Below are positions 45,238 through 54,579 of a stretch of DNA of 64,000 bases, in pieces. Source of the stretch: Clostridiales bacterium CCNA10 (GTDB lineage: Bacteria; Bacillota; Clostridia; Oscillospirales; Oscillospiraceae). Positions within the stretch are counted from its first letter, which is position 1; each line of letters begins with the position of its first letter. The DNA lies in contig AP018533.1 of NCBI GenBank assembly GCA_003573975.1, positions 372,001 to 436,000 on the forward strand, read 5' to 3'. The translations under genes were made by a program, and so were the position numbers. The notes below the pieces were generated by a model, which saw only the letters and a list, made by a program, of their open reading frames with translations, was not told the DNA's origin and made no database searches.

Positions 45238-45905
45238 TCCAGCACCTCCGCCTTATAGCCCAGACCCTTGATGGTGATGATCCGAAACTCCTCGATGGCG
45301 CGCAGCTTGTTGCGCAGGCGGCTGATGTGGGTCTTGACGGTGTCCTCCCCGCTCTCGGAGTCGAAGCCCCATATATCGTCCAGCAGCTGATTCCGGGTGA
45401 AGATCTGGCCGGGGTAGGAGAGCAGCTTATAGAGCAGCTCGAACTCTTTTTTGGGCAGCTCCAGCACCTGCTCGCCCCGGGAGACGGTATAGGTGTTGGA
45501 GTCCAGCACCACCGGGCCGATGACGATCCGCCGCTCGCTGGCGATATGGGCCCGGCGGAGCAGGGCGTTGATCCGCCAGGTCAGTTCCTCGTAGTTCACC
45601 GGCTTGGTCATGTAGTCGTCCACGCCGGAGGAGAAGCCCCGGCGCTTGTCCTCGAAGGACTGCTTGGCGGTGAGAAGCAGCACCGGGATGCCGTTGCCCT
45701 GGTCCCGCAGGGTCTGGACCAGGGTATAGCCGTCCATCCGGGGCATCATCACATCGGCGATGATCAGATCCACGGGCTGCCGCTCCAGCAGCTCCAGAGC
45801 CTCCACGCCGTCCTTGGCGCAGATGATGGTAAATTGATGCTTCAGCTTGGCGCAGGTGAGCAGGCGCATGGAGGCCTCATCCTCCACCAGCAAGATGGTT
45901 GCCAT
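45234..45905 (-). CDS. OmpR-family response regulator
   Basis: A 223-residue protein from ATG 45905, with AAAGGAG eight bases upstream. The receiver domain has acidic pocket EDE, phospho-acceptor Asp in IIADVMMPRMDG and Lys in TKPV. The C-terminal winged helix has TRNQLLDDIWG and RLRNKLRAIEE. Likely controls the divergent efflux operon and its own transcription through the repeats at 46124 and 46237. Confidence 0.95.
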   Translation of the reverse strand: MATILLVEDEASMRLLTCAKLKHQFTIICAKDGVEALELLERQPVDLIIADVMMPRMDGYTLVQTLRDQGNGIPVLLLTAKQSFEDKRRGFSSGVDDYMTKPVNYEELTWRINALLRRAHIASERRIVIGPVVLDSNTYTVSRGEQVLELPKKEFELLYKLLSYPGQIFTRNQLLDDIWGFDSESGEDTVKTHISRLRNKLRAIEEFRIITIKGLGYKAEVLE

Positions 45906-46029
45906 CTCCATCGCTCCTTTGTGTCGAGATGGGGAACCGGCCCCGGGCTCATGCTCGGAGAGGGGCCGCCTCCCGGAGGGCGGTGTGAACCGCCTGATCT
46001 GTTTCGATTGCTTGGTACTGATACAGTAT

Positions 46030-46058
46030 AGTATAAAGAGAAGAGCGGTCCACGTCAA
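46030..46058 (-). promoter_or_regulatory. Promoter of the two-component operon
   Basis: Minus strand TTGACG, 17 bp, TATACT. Leader ~120 nt. Confidence 0.8.
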
Positions 46059-46123
46059 AGCCGGGTGTCCCGCTGTGGACGGGATGCTGCAATGCCCCTT
46101 ATATGTTGAGGGTAACGGAGCCT

Positions 46124-46141
46124 GGTAAACCCAATGTAAAC
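46124..46141. promoter_or_regulatory. Candidate response-regulator site 1
   Basis: Reverse strand GTTTACATTGGGTTTACC: two GTTTAC half-sites 11 bp apart, the usual OmpR-family layout. It matches site 2 at 16 of 18 bases in opposite orientation. It lies 66 bp upstream of the two-component -35. Confidence 0.6.
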
Positions 46142-46236
46142 TTCCTGCGCTTTTTTTGCCTTCTGTGATTTTGACGAAGAGCACCGGACGGCCGGAGAGG
46201 AAAACAGTGAGTGTGCACAGAGGGGATCCCGGCCTT

Positions 46237-46269
46237 GTTTACGTTGAGTTTACCTTTGGAGACTATGAT
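46237..46269 (+). promoter_or_regulatory. Candidate response-regulator site 2 and efflux-operon promoter
   Basis: GTTTACGTTGAGTTTACC (46237-46254) is followed nine bases later by TATGAT (46264-46269). The repeat covers where a -35 should be and no good -35 is present, as in promoters that need an activator. Confidence 0.6.
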
Positions 46270-46329
46270 GAAAACTGACAGAGACACGAACCGGACGAAT
46301 GACCGATGTGAAAAATGGAGGATCATCCC

Positions 46330-47565
46330 ATGAGACGAACATTTGCTCTGCTGCTGGCCGCTGTGATGGCGGCCGGCACACTGACGGGGCCGGCGATGGC
46401 CGCCGAGAGCCAGCAGGAAGGAACCGCGGGCAGCGCCTCCCAGGAGGTACAGGAGGAAACAAAGCTTCCGCCGGACCCGGAGGGGACGGTGACCTGGGCC
46501 AATCTGGACAGCCGGATCCGGTCGGGGAGCCTGAGCGCCCGGGTGCTCTCAGAGAACATCAGCGGGATCGAGGGGATCGACTACGACCTGATGTATGAGG
46601 ACCTGCGGCGGCAGCTCAACGACATTGCCAACGCCCAGTGGTACATCACGATGGTGGGCGGGGATGACAGCTCCCTGGCCAACGCATACGATTCTCTGCG
46701 GGACACCTTTGACGACCTGAAGGACGGCGAGGTCCAGGCGGACAACGCCGATGTGGTCTGGCAGCTGAACAGCACGGTGGATCAGATGGTGGCCGCCGGC
46801 GAGACCCTGTACATCACCCTGGTGGGCCTGGAGCAGCAGGCCGCCGACGGCCAGCGGAGCCTGGCCGCCCTGGACCGGAGCCTGGAGGAGCTGCGCCTGC
46901 GCCAGCAGCTGGGCCAGGTGTCCAGGCAGACCGTGGACGAGGTGGAGGCGCAGCGCACCCAGGTGGTCAGCCAGCTGAATACGCTGGATACCACGATCAC
47001 GACCTATAAATCTCAGCTTCAGACTCTGATCGGCGAGGAGCCCACCGGGGAGATCACCCTGGGCGCCCTGCCTGCCAAGGGGGAGGACGGATGGACCGCA
47101 CCGGACTATGAGGCCGATCTGGCCGCGGCCAAGGCGGCCAGCTGGACTCTGCGCAGTGCTCAGAAGGCCTTGGATGACGCTAAGGAGGACTGGAACGACG
47201 CCCAGAGCGACTACCGGGGTCCCCGGAAGCAGTACCTGCTCCAGGCTGCCGAGCACACCTGGGCGGCCGCCCAGCTGACCTATCAGTCCGCCTTCCAGGA
47301 ATTTGAGACCTCTTTCCGCACCCTGTATGACTCCCTGGCGGACAAGGAGAACACCCTGAACAGCAAGCGTTCCGCCCTGGCCTGGCAGCAGACGGTGCTG
47401 GAGACCACCCAGAAGCGGTATGAGCTGGGTCAGGTATCCAAGATGAAGCTGCTGGCCGCTCAGGATGACCTGGCGGCCGCCCAGTCCGCAGTGGACGGGG
47501 CCTGGAGGGATCTGCTCTCCGCCCGCACCAGCTACCGCTGGGCGGTGGAGCAGGGCCTGATGTAA
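46330..47565 (+). CDS. TolC-like efflux component
   Basis: A 411-residue protein from ATG 46330 (TGGAGGA seven bases upstream). Signal peptide to ~AMAAE (25). The rest is two long helical-hairpin halves with the repeated LRQQLGQVSRQTVDEVEAQR and KRYELGQVSKMKLLAAQDDL patterns of outer-membrane efflux proteins. In a single-membrane host it cannot form a normal outer-membrane channel; it may be wall-spanning or periplasm-like. First gene of the efflux operon. Confidence 0.82.
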   Translation: MRRTFALLLAAVMAAGTLTGPAMAAESQQEGTAGSASQEVQEETKLPPDPEGTVTWANLDSRIRSGSLSARVLSENISGIEGIDYDLMYEDLRRQLNDIANAQWYITMVGGDDSSLANAYDSLRDTFDDLKDGEVQADNADVVWQLNSTVDQMVAAGETLYITLVGLEQQAADGQRSLAALDRSLEELRLRQQLGQVSRQTVDEVEAQRTQVVSQLNTLDTTITTYKSQLQTLIGEEPTGEITLGALPAKGEDGWTAPDYEADLAAAKAASWTLRSAQKALDDAKEDWNDAQSDYRGPRKQYLLQAAEHTWAAAQLTYQSAFQEFETSFRTLYDSLADKENTLNSKRSALAWQQTVLETTQKRYELGQVSKMKLLAAQDDLAAAQSAVDGAWRDLLSARTSYRWAVEQGLM

Positions 47566-47588
47566 GAGAAAGGATGGAAGATCACCCC

Positions 47589-48824
47589 ATGAAACGTACC
47601 ATTTCCGCTGTGCTCTGCACAGCGCTGGCCCTGACGCTGGCCGGCTGTGCGGAGGAGAAGGAACCCATGTTGGACCGGACGGTGACAGTGGAGACCACCG
47701 CCGCACAGACCGGCGAACTGAGCACCGAGAGCACCTATATCGGGACCATTTCCGCAGAGGGCACCGCCAGCGTGGTCTCTCTGGTTTCCGGCAATGTGGA
47801 GGAGGTCATGGTCTCGGTGGGTGACACGGTTTCCGCCGGGGACCCCCTGTGCCGCATCGACGACGAGAGTGCCCGCCTGGCCCTCCAGAATGCCCAGGCG
47901 GCCTATCAGAGTGCCCGGGAGAGCTATAACAGCGCCCAGGCGGGCTACGGCGGCGCCGACCTGCCGGTGCTGGAGGAGCAGCTGCGTCTGGCCCAGGATA
48001 ACTATGAGGATACCCAGCACCTCTTTGAGATGGGCGCCGCCTCCCAGGCGGAGGTGGACCAGGCCAACCAGGCTCTGCTGTCCGCCCAGGCCGGGGTCGA
48101 GGCGGCCCGGGCCGGCCTGAGCTCCGCCCGGGCGGGGATCCAGTCCGCCCAGGTGGGCGTGAACTCCGCCCAGTACCAGCTGTCCCTCTATAACATGACC
48201 GCCCCCATCTCCGGGGTGGTGGAGGCGGTCAATCTGACCCTGAATAACTTTGCTGCCTCCGGAACGGTGGCCTTTGTCATCTCCAACGGCAGCAATAAAA
48301 CGGTCACCTTCTACGTCACCGACCAGGTGCGCCAGACCCTGACCGCCGGCCAGGAGGTCTCGGTGGTCAGTGATGGCCGTACCTATCAGGGCGCGGTGAC
48401 GGAGATCAGCGGCGTGGTGGACGCGGCCACCGGCCTGTTCAAGGTCAAGGCGGTCATCAACGAGGCCCAGTCCCTGCCTGACGGCCTGGCGGTGGAACTG
48501 ACCACCACCGCCTACCGGTCCAGCGGGGCCATCCTGATCCCCAGCGACGCGGTCTATTTTGACGAGGGCAACGCCTATGTCTATGTGGCCCAGGACGGGA
48601 CCGTGGTGCGCACCGAGGTAACGGTGGGCCTGTACACCGCGGATACCATCGCCGTCACCAGCGGACTGACCGCCGGGGATGAGGTGATCACCACCTGGTC
48701 CGCCGGACTGAAGGACGGCGCGCCCATCCGCCTGGCCGGACAGGAGGAAGCGGAAGGGATTGCTGACGCCTCCGGCACATCGGATGCCTCCGGCAGTGCC
48801 GCCGGCGGGACGGAGGCGCCGTAA
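47589..48824 (+). CDS. HlyD/AcrA-type efflux adaptor lipoprotein
   Basis: A 411-residue protein with signal peptide and lipobox LAGC (Cys ~20). It has split lipoyl halves (TASVVSLVSGNVEEVMVSVGD, then APISGVVEAVNL), an alpha-hairpin coiled coil (~95-200) and beta-barrel/membrane-proximal domains. A low-complexity Ser/Ala/Gly tail ends the protein. It bridges the RND pump and the TolC-like partner from the outer face of the membrane. Confidence 0.92.
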   Translation: MKRTISAVLCTALALTLAGCAEEKEPMLDRTVTVETTAAQTGELSTESTYIGTISAEGTASVVSLVSGNVEEVMVSVGDTVSAGDPLCRIDDESARLALQNAQAAYQSARESYNSAQAGYGGADLPVLEEQLRLAQDNYEDTQHLFEMGAASQAEVDQANQALLSAQAGVEAARAGLSSARAGIQSAQVGVNSAQYQLSLYNMTAPISGVVEAVNLTLNNFAASGTVAFVISNGSNKTVTFYVTDQVRQTLTAGQEVSVVSDGRTYQGAVTEISGVVDAATGLFKVKAVINEAQSLPDGLAVELTTTAYRSSGAILIPSDAVYFDEGNAYVYVAQDGTVVRTEVTVGLYTADTIAVTSGLTAGDEVITTWSAGLKDGAPIRLAGQEEAEGIADASGTSDASGSAAGGTEAP

Positions 48825-48827
48825 TCC

Positions 48828-51800
48828 ATGAAACTGATTCGATTGATCCTGCGCCGGCCCACCTCGGTGATCCTGATGATCCTGGCCGTGGTGGTGTTCG
48901 GCTCGGCCTCCCTGACCGGGATGCCCCTGGAGTATATGCCTGACATGGAGATGCCCATGGAGCTGGTGATGGTCACCTGGCCTGGGGCGGACGCCGACAG
49001 CATCGACCGGCTGGTCACCCAGCCCATTGAGGACGAGTGCGAGACCCTGTCCGACATCGACAGCGTCAACTCCTACTCCTTTGACAACTACGCCATGCTC
49101 CAGCTGACCTATAAGTACGGTGTGGACATGGATGAGGTCTACTCCGACCTGAAGAACTCCATGGACAACCTGATGCCCACTCTCCCGGAGGACTGCGAGG
49201 ACCCCCTGATCATGGAGCTGAGCGCCGACTTCATGCCCACCATGATCCTCTCCGCTGTGGCCCCCGAGGGGATGGACGCGGCCAGCTACCTCAACGACAC
49301 GGTGGTGCCGGTGATCGAGAGCGTGGGCGGCGTGGCCCAGGTGGAGGTCACCGGGGCCCAGGACGAGTATCTGCGCATCGTGCTGGATGAGGCGGCCCTT
49401 CAGCAGTACCACCTCTCCATTTCGGCGGTGGGCTCCGCCATTGCGGCGGCCGACTTTGATATGCCGGTGGGTGACGTCACCCTAGGCACCCAGGACATCG
49501 CCCTGGGCGTCTACGGCAGCGTGGATGTGAACGCCGACTTCCGGAACCTGCCCATCCAGACCCCGTCGGGCCAGATGGTGGCCCTGGGGGATCTGTGCAC
49601 CTTCTTCAACGTGTATGAGAAGGATGCGGAGAACCTCAGCCGCTACAACGGCGGCGACAGCGTCATGCTCAGTGTGACCAAGCAGGACAGCGCCGCCACC
49701 GTGGACGTCTGCGAGGACGTCATGGAAATTTTAGACCAGTACAGCGTAGACGGCCTGAGCTTCGAGGTTATTTACAACGAGGCGGACAGCATCATGGAGA
49801 CCCTGGGAGAGGTGCTGAACACCCTGATCACCGGCATCATCCTGACCATGCTGGTGCTGTTCCTCTTCTTCGGCGACCTGCGGGCCAGCCTGATCGTGGG
49901 CATCAGTATGCCCCTGTCCATCCTGCTGGCGGTGATCCTTCTGAACTTTGCCGGCTTTGCCATCGACCTGATGACCGGCACCTCCCTCATCATCGCCATC
50001 GGCATGATCGTGGATAACTCCATCGTCATTCTGGAGAGCTGTATGCGCTCCCGAGAGAACGGCCTGGACTTCCGGGAGGCGGCGGTGGAGGGCACCTCCA
50101 CCATGATCATGTCCACCCTGGCCGGTACGCTGACCACCGTGGTGGTCTATATCCCCCTGGCGATGGCCGAAGGCCTGGTGGGGATGATGTCCGGTCCCCT
50201 GAGTTGGACTATTCTGCTGACCATGCTCTCCTCCTTCCTATGCGCTGTGGTGGTGGTCCCCCTGGCCTTCGTATGGCTCAAGCCAAAGGCGAAGGAGGAA
50301 CTGCCCATCAACCGGCTCCTGGCCCGGTTCCGTGCCTTCTACCGCCGGGTCATGCCCGGCCTGCTGCGCCGCCCTGGCAGGGTGGTCTCGGTGGGCGTGG
50401 CCTGCTTCCTGGCGGCCATCCTGCTGGCCAGCCAGATGGAGTTTGTGCTGATGCCGGACAACTATGACGGCAGCGTCAGCCTGGAGGCCACCTTCCGCTC
50501 CGGCACCAAGCTGTCGGTCATGGACGAGCGGATCCAAGACCTGGAAGATGCCCTTCTGGCGGATCCAAACTTTGAAAAGGTGACTCTGAGCGCATCGGAG
50601 AACACCGCCACCTTCACCGCCTACGCGGTGGACGGCTGCAAGCGCAGCAGTGAGGCGGCGGTGGAGGAGTACACCAACCGCTTCGGCAGCTCCCCCGGCA
50701 TGGACCTGGCGGTCACTCCCACCAGCGGCGACTCCAGCATGGGCGCCATGATGGGAGGGGGCAATACCAAAGATGTGACCCTGGTGGCCGACAGCCTGGA
50801 CATCCTGGAGCAGGGTGCGGATCAGGTGGCCGACGCCATGGGCCAGGTCCCCGGCGTGATCCGGGTGGCCAACGAGTTCGACCAGAGCCGCGTTAAGGGC
50901 CGCCTGGTGGTGAACTCCCAGAAGGCTCAGGCCCTGGGGACCACGGAATCCGCAGTGGCCATGCAGGTCTATTACCTGCTCAACGGCATGACCGCTACCA
51001 CCCTGGACAACTATGGAGACTCCGATTCGGAGTACGATGTGGTGCTGGAGTACCCTGAGGGCAAGTATGATGACATCACGACCCTTCTGGATTACCCTGT
51101 TGCCACCCAGAGCGGCCGTATGATCACTCTGCGGGACATCGCTGACGTGGAGTACATCACCACCCTGCCCAGCATCACCCGGCAGGACGGGCAGTACAGC
51201 GTTACTGTCACGGCCACCACAACGGATACCGCCAAGTACACTGCGGCCAGCGCCATCGACAGCGCGGTGCGGGGGCTGACCCTTCCCGAGGGGGTCACGG
51301 TGGGGACCGGATCGCTGGACTCCACCACGGCGGAAGCCACCCAGAGCGTAAGCACCGCCCTGCTGTCCGCCATCTTCCTGGTGTTCTTGGTCATGGGCAT
51401 CCAGTTCGACTCCCCCAAGCTGTCCATCATGGTCATGCTGTGCATTCCTCTGAGCCTGGTGGGCTCTATCGGCCTGATGTTCCTGTCCGGCCGCCCCATG
51501 AGCATTCTGGGCCTGATGGGCTTCCTGATGCTGGTGGGTATTGCGGTGAACAACGGCATCTATCTGGTGGATGGCACCAACCAGCTGCGCCGGACCATGC
51601 CCCTGGGTGAGGCCCTGGTGGAGGCGGGCACCACCCGTCTGCGCCCCATCCTGATGACCACCCTGACCACGATCATCTCCATGGTGCCGATGATCTTCTC
51701 TACCGACAGCGGCATGAGCATGATGAAGGATATGGCCTATATCATCATCGGCGGCCTGGTGGCCTCCACGGCGCTGGCCATGTTCCTGATGCCCGCCTTC

Positions 51801-51890
51801 TATCTGCTGATTCGGCGCGAGAATCCGGACGGTACCAAGCGGAAGGCCTTGTTCAGCCGCCATAAGAACAAGGAAAACGCGGCGGTTTGA
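48828..51890 (+). CDS. RND-family efflux transporter
   Basis: A 1,020-residue protein with twelve membrane helices and two large external loops, the AcrB-type plan. TM4 carries GMIVDNSIVILES: the second Asp of the AcrB DD pair is Asn, a variant I believe is common in Firmicutes and Bacteroidetes pumps. It starts 3 bp after the adaptor stop. Exports drugs, lipids or signals by proton antiport; substrate unknown. Followed by a terminator. Confidence 0.94.
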   Translation: MKLIRLILRRPTSVILMILAVVVFGSASLTGMPLEYMPDMEMPMELVMVTWPGADADSIDRLVTQPIEDECETLSDIDSVNSYSFDNYAMLQLTYKYGVDMDEVYSDLKNSMDNLMPTLPEDCEDPLIMELSADFMPTMILSAVAPEGMDAASYLNDTVVPVIESVGGVAQVEVTGAQDEYLRIVLDEAALQQYHLSISAVGSAIAAADFDMPVGDVTLGTQDIALGVYGSVDVNADFRNLPIQTPSGQMVALGDLCTFFNVYEKDAENLSRYNGGDSVMLSVTKQDSAATVDVCEDVMEILDQYSVDGLSFEVIYNEADSIMETLGEVLNTLITGIILTMLVLFLFFGDLRASLIVGISMPLSILLAVILLNFAGFAIDLMTGTSLIIAIGMIVDNSIVILESCMRSRENGLDFREAAVEGTSTMIMSTLAGTLTTVVVYIPLAMAEGLVGMMSGPLSWTILLTMLSSFLCAVVVVPLAFVWLKPKAKEELPINRLLARFRAFYRRVMPGLLRRPGRVVSVGVACFLAAILLASQMEFVLMPDNYDGSVSLEATFRSGTKLSVMDERIQDLEDALLADPNFEKVTLSASENTATFTAYAVDGCKRSSEAAVEEYTNRFGSSPGMDLAVTPTSGDSSMGAMMGGGNTKDVTLVADSLDILEQGADQVADAMGQVPGVIRVANEFDQSRVKGRLVVNSQKAQALGTTESAVAMQVYYLLNGMTATTLDNYGDSDSEYDVVLEYPEGKYDDITTLLDYPVATQSGRMITLRDIADVEYITTLPSITRQDGQYSVTVTATTTDTAKYTAASAIDSAVRGLTLPEGVTVGTGSLDSTTAEATQSVSTALLSAIFLVFLVMGIQFDSPKLSIMVMLCIPLSLVGSIGLMFLSGRPMSILGLMGFLMLVGIAVNNGIYLVDGTNQLRRTMPLGEALVEAGTTRLRPILMTTLTTIISMVPMIFSTDSGMSMMKDMAYIIIGGLVASTALAMFLMPAFYLLIRRENPDGTKRKALFSRHKNKENAAV

Positions 51891-51908
51891 GTGATTTCGA
51901 TCCAGACA

Positions 51909-51945
51909 GAAAACACACGGCTCCCAACGGGAGCCGTGTGTTTTT
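51909..51945 (+). terminator. Terminator of the efflux operon
   Basis: CACACGGCTCCC and GGGAGCCGTGTG with an AAC loop, then TTTTT. Confidence 0.92.
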
Positions 51946-51963
51946 GTATTCTGTGAGGAAAGG

Positions 51964-53212
51964 TCAGTGGGCGAGCCAGCCGGCGTACTCCTCCGCGGCG
52001 CGCACCCGGCCCACAGCAGAGAGAGGCCCCCTGAGGGCGGAAGAGATGCTGGGCCAGCTGGCGCAGCTCCTGCCGAGTCACCTGCTCATAGCACTCCAGA
52101 AGCTCATCTACCTCCCGCACCCGGCCGTACAGAAGGCCGGAGGCGCCCAGGTGGCTCATTCGGGACTGGACGGACTCCAGGCCCATTAGAAGGCCGGCCT
52201 GAGCCTGTTCCCGGGCACGGTCCAACTCCTCCTGGGTGGGACCATGCTCAGCCAGGTCGCTGACGATGTTCCGCACGGCATCCAGGGCCTGAGCCTCCTG
52301 TTCGCTGCCGGTGGCGGTATAGATACCCAGCAGACCGGTGTCCGCATGGTCGGCCACATAGGAATATACGGTATAGCACAGCCCCCGCTTCTCCCGCAGC
52401 TCCTGGAAGAGGCGGGAGGAGCAGCCTCCCCCCAGGATGGAGTTGAGCAGCAGCAGGGCGTAGCGCTGGTCATCCCGATAGGACAGGCCGGGGTAGGCCA
52501 GGATCAGATGGTTCTGCTCAATGGCCTTCCGGCGCACGGTGACAGCGGGGTGGTAGACCGCGTCCCGCATCCGGCGGGGTGTGGAGGCGGGCAGGGCGGC
52601 CAGCCGTTCCCGCAGGGCGGTGATGTGGCGCTCCTCAAAGCGGCCTGCCAAGGCAACCACGATAGAGCCGGGACAGTAGTGCTCCGCCTGCCACTGGCGC
52701 AGGGATTCCCCCGTCATCTCATTCAGGGTAGAGGAGCGGCCCAGGATGGGGCGGCCCAGGGGGCGGCCCTTATAGACCGCCATGGACAGCCGGTCGGCGC
52801 ACAGGTCCTCCGGGGCATCCTCGTACATCCCGATCTCCTCCAGAATCACGCTCCGCTCCAGTTCTACATCCTCCTGGGCGAAGCGGGAATGGAACAGCAT
52901 ATCGCACAGCAGGTCAGAGGCCCGGTCCAGGTGGCGGTCCAGGCACCGGGCGTAGTAGCAGGTGCTCTCTTTGGTGGTATAGGCGTTGACCTGACCGCCG
53001 ATGGCGTCGATCTCCCGGGCCAGGTCAGCGGCGGAGCGCCGGTCAGTGCCCTTAAAGGAGAGGTGTTCAATAAAATGGGCCGCGCCGTTTTCTGTGGCGC
53101 GCTCGTGGCGGGAGCCCGCCCCCACGAAAAATCCGAGGGCGGCGGAGCGGGCCCCCGGGATATATTCAGTCAAAAGCCGGGCTCCATTGGGAAGGGTGAT
53201 GGTACGGTACAT
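51964..53212 (-). CDS. M16-family zinc peptidase, C-terminus frameshifted
   Basis: A protein of ~416 codons when corrected. The zinc motif HFIEH (HxxEH) with downstream ERSVILEEIGMYEDAPED is intact, and the second half has the usual non-catalytic domain. Near the end, (CT)4 at 52018-52025 shifts the frame: adding one CT restores LSAVGRVRAAEEYAGWLAH and a stop at 51964. As read, the protein instead runs on ~55 extra residues to 51800 through the neighbouring terminator. ATG 53212 follows GAGGAGA. Similar to the processing-peptidase-like proteins near polynucleotide phosphorylase or dut in other Firmicutes. Confidence 0.8.
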
Positions 53213-53386
53213 GGTTGTCTCCTCACTTTGACAAGTTTCGTGGATAAAGTATATCACATCTCTAGGGAATCCGTCTATCCAAGTTTCACATTTCTGTACG
53301 CCTTTCCCGCGGACGCTGAAAAAATGGAAGCCCACGGGTATAATGTGCCCCGAGCCTGTCCACAATAGGTTTCGGAGGTGGTTTCC

Positions 53387-54106
53387 ATGAAACGGAACCG
53401 ATTGGAAAAACTGGGCGACTTCGTGCTGGGAAAGGGCTTCTACATAGTCCTGTTCCTGTGCGTCGCCGCAATTGGAATTTCGGGCTATTATCTCATCCGC
53501 TCCGTCAGCGGGAGCGAGCCGGCGCAGGAGCCGGTCACAGCGAACCCCAGCGTCACCCTGCCGGACAGCAGCGCGGTCTTTCCCGGCGAGCAGTCCCACC
53601 AGCCTCAGCCTACGCCGGAGCCGGCGGCTCAGCCGGACGATCCTCAACCGAAGAAGGACGCGGAGACGGCCGCACCGGCGCAGCCCCGGGAGGTGGTCTA
53701 CACCTGGCCGGTGAAGGGGCAGGTGCTCCGGGGCTTCACGGTGGAGGCCCTGGCCTATGACGAGACCATGGGGGACTGGCGGACCCATGGGGGGATCGAC
53801 ATCGCCGCCGAGGAGGGCCGGAAGGTGCTGGCCGCCGGAGAGGGCCAGGTGGCTGAGGTGTACGACGACGCCATGATGGGGACCACGGTGACCGTCCTTC
53901 ATGCGGACGGCGTGACCGCGGTGTATTCCAACCTGGCGCAGGAGACCGCGGTGGCGGTGGGCGACCCGGTGGATACCGGGACCGTACTGGGGGAGGTGGG
54001 CCGCACCGCCATGGCAGAGAGCGGGCTGGAGCCCCATCTCCATCTGGAACTGTTGGCGGACGGAGAGCCGGTGGACCCCCTGGACTATCTGCCGGAGCTG
54101 AATTGA
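53387..54106 (+). CDS. spoIIQ: Stage II sporulation protein Q-like M23 peptidase
   Basis: A 239-residue protein with GGAGGTGG before ATG 53387. One N-terminal membrane segment (~17-38), a Pro-rich linker (~45-105), then a LytM domain with HGGID and HLHLE zinc ligands. Clostridial SpoIIQ, unlike the Bacillus one, keeps these ligands. It would anchor the forespore side of the SpoIIQ-SpoIIIAH channel. Other sporulation M23 proteins are an alternative. Confidence 0.8.
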   Translation: MKRNRLEKLGDFVLGKGFYIVLFLCVAAIGISGYYLIRSVSGSEPAQEPVTANPSVTLPDSSAVFPGEQSHQPQPTPEPAAQPDDPQPKKDAETAAPAQPREVVYTWPVKGQVLRGFTVEALAYDETMGDWRTHGGIDIAAEEGRKVLAAGEGQVAEVYDDAMMGTTVTVLHADGVTAVYSNLAQETAVAVGDPVDTGTVLGEVGRTAMAESGLEPHLHLELLADGEPVDPLDYLPELN

Positions 54107-54124
54107 ACAGTGAGCATCATGCAG

Positions 54125-54162
54125 GAGGGCGGCTGTCGCATGACAGCCGCCCTCAGAATTTT
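54125..54162. terminator. Bidirectional terminator
   Basis: GAGGGCGGCTGTC-GCAT-GACAGCCGCCCTC, 13-bp stem, then AGAATTTT; it lies between spoIIQ and the convergent DUF3870 gene. Confidence 0.85.
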
Positions 54163-54165
54163 GGA

Positions 54166-54495
54166 TCAGGTGTGCCGCAGAGCGGCTTCCTTCAATGCGG
54201 GATAGCGCTTGATGGCGTCCAGATAGGCGACCACGATCGCCTTTTTGGAGGAGCCGCCGTAGCGGCGGTTCAGTTCTGCCTCCAGGGTCTCCTTCCGCTC
54301 CCACAGATTCTGCCCCACAAAGAGGCGGGAGAGGAATTCCTCGGTCAGATCCACTGTATGAGTACAGCCGAATTGAAGGATCTGGTCGGTCTCCGGGTCC
54401 ACCTCAAAGGCGAGGTAAAAGGAATTGAAGATCTTGGTGATGGCGTTATCCAGGTTGGTGCGGGACTCGCCGATCAAATACACACTCTCTGACAT
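54166..54495 (-). CDS. DUF3870 family protein
   Basis: A 109-residue protein with AGGAGG before ATG 54495. SVYLIGESRTNLDNAI at the start and the GCTHTVDLTEEFLSRLFVG region fit DUF3870, a family of unknown function found in anaerobic Firmicutes. No membrane segment. The AAIVVAYLDAIKRYPALK-like end is conserved in the family as I recall it. Confidence 0.75.
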   Translation of the reverse strand: MSESVYLIGESRTNLDNAITKIFNSFYLAFEVDPETDQILQFGCTHTVDLTEEFLSRLFVGQNLWERKETLEAELNRRYGGSSKKAIVVAYLDAIKRYPALKEAALRHT

Positions 54496-54579
54496 CACTG
54501 TGCCTCCTCCTGACTGCTGCTTATACTGTATGCTCTATTATGCCGTCCCGGGCGGCGGGAAGCAAGCGTTTTTTAGGAC

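Noticed and set aside
51800..54304. A single 834-codon M16 gene
   Set aside because: The N-terminal part is a shadow of spoIIQ and the C-terminal part a frameshift run-on; the family start is at 53212.
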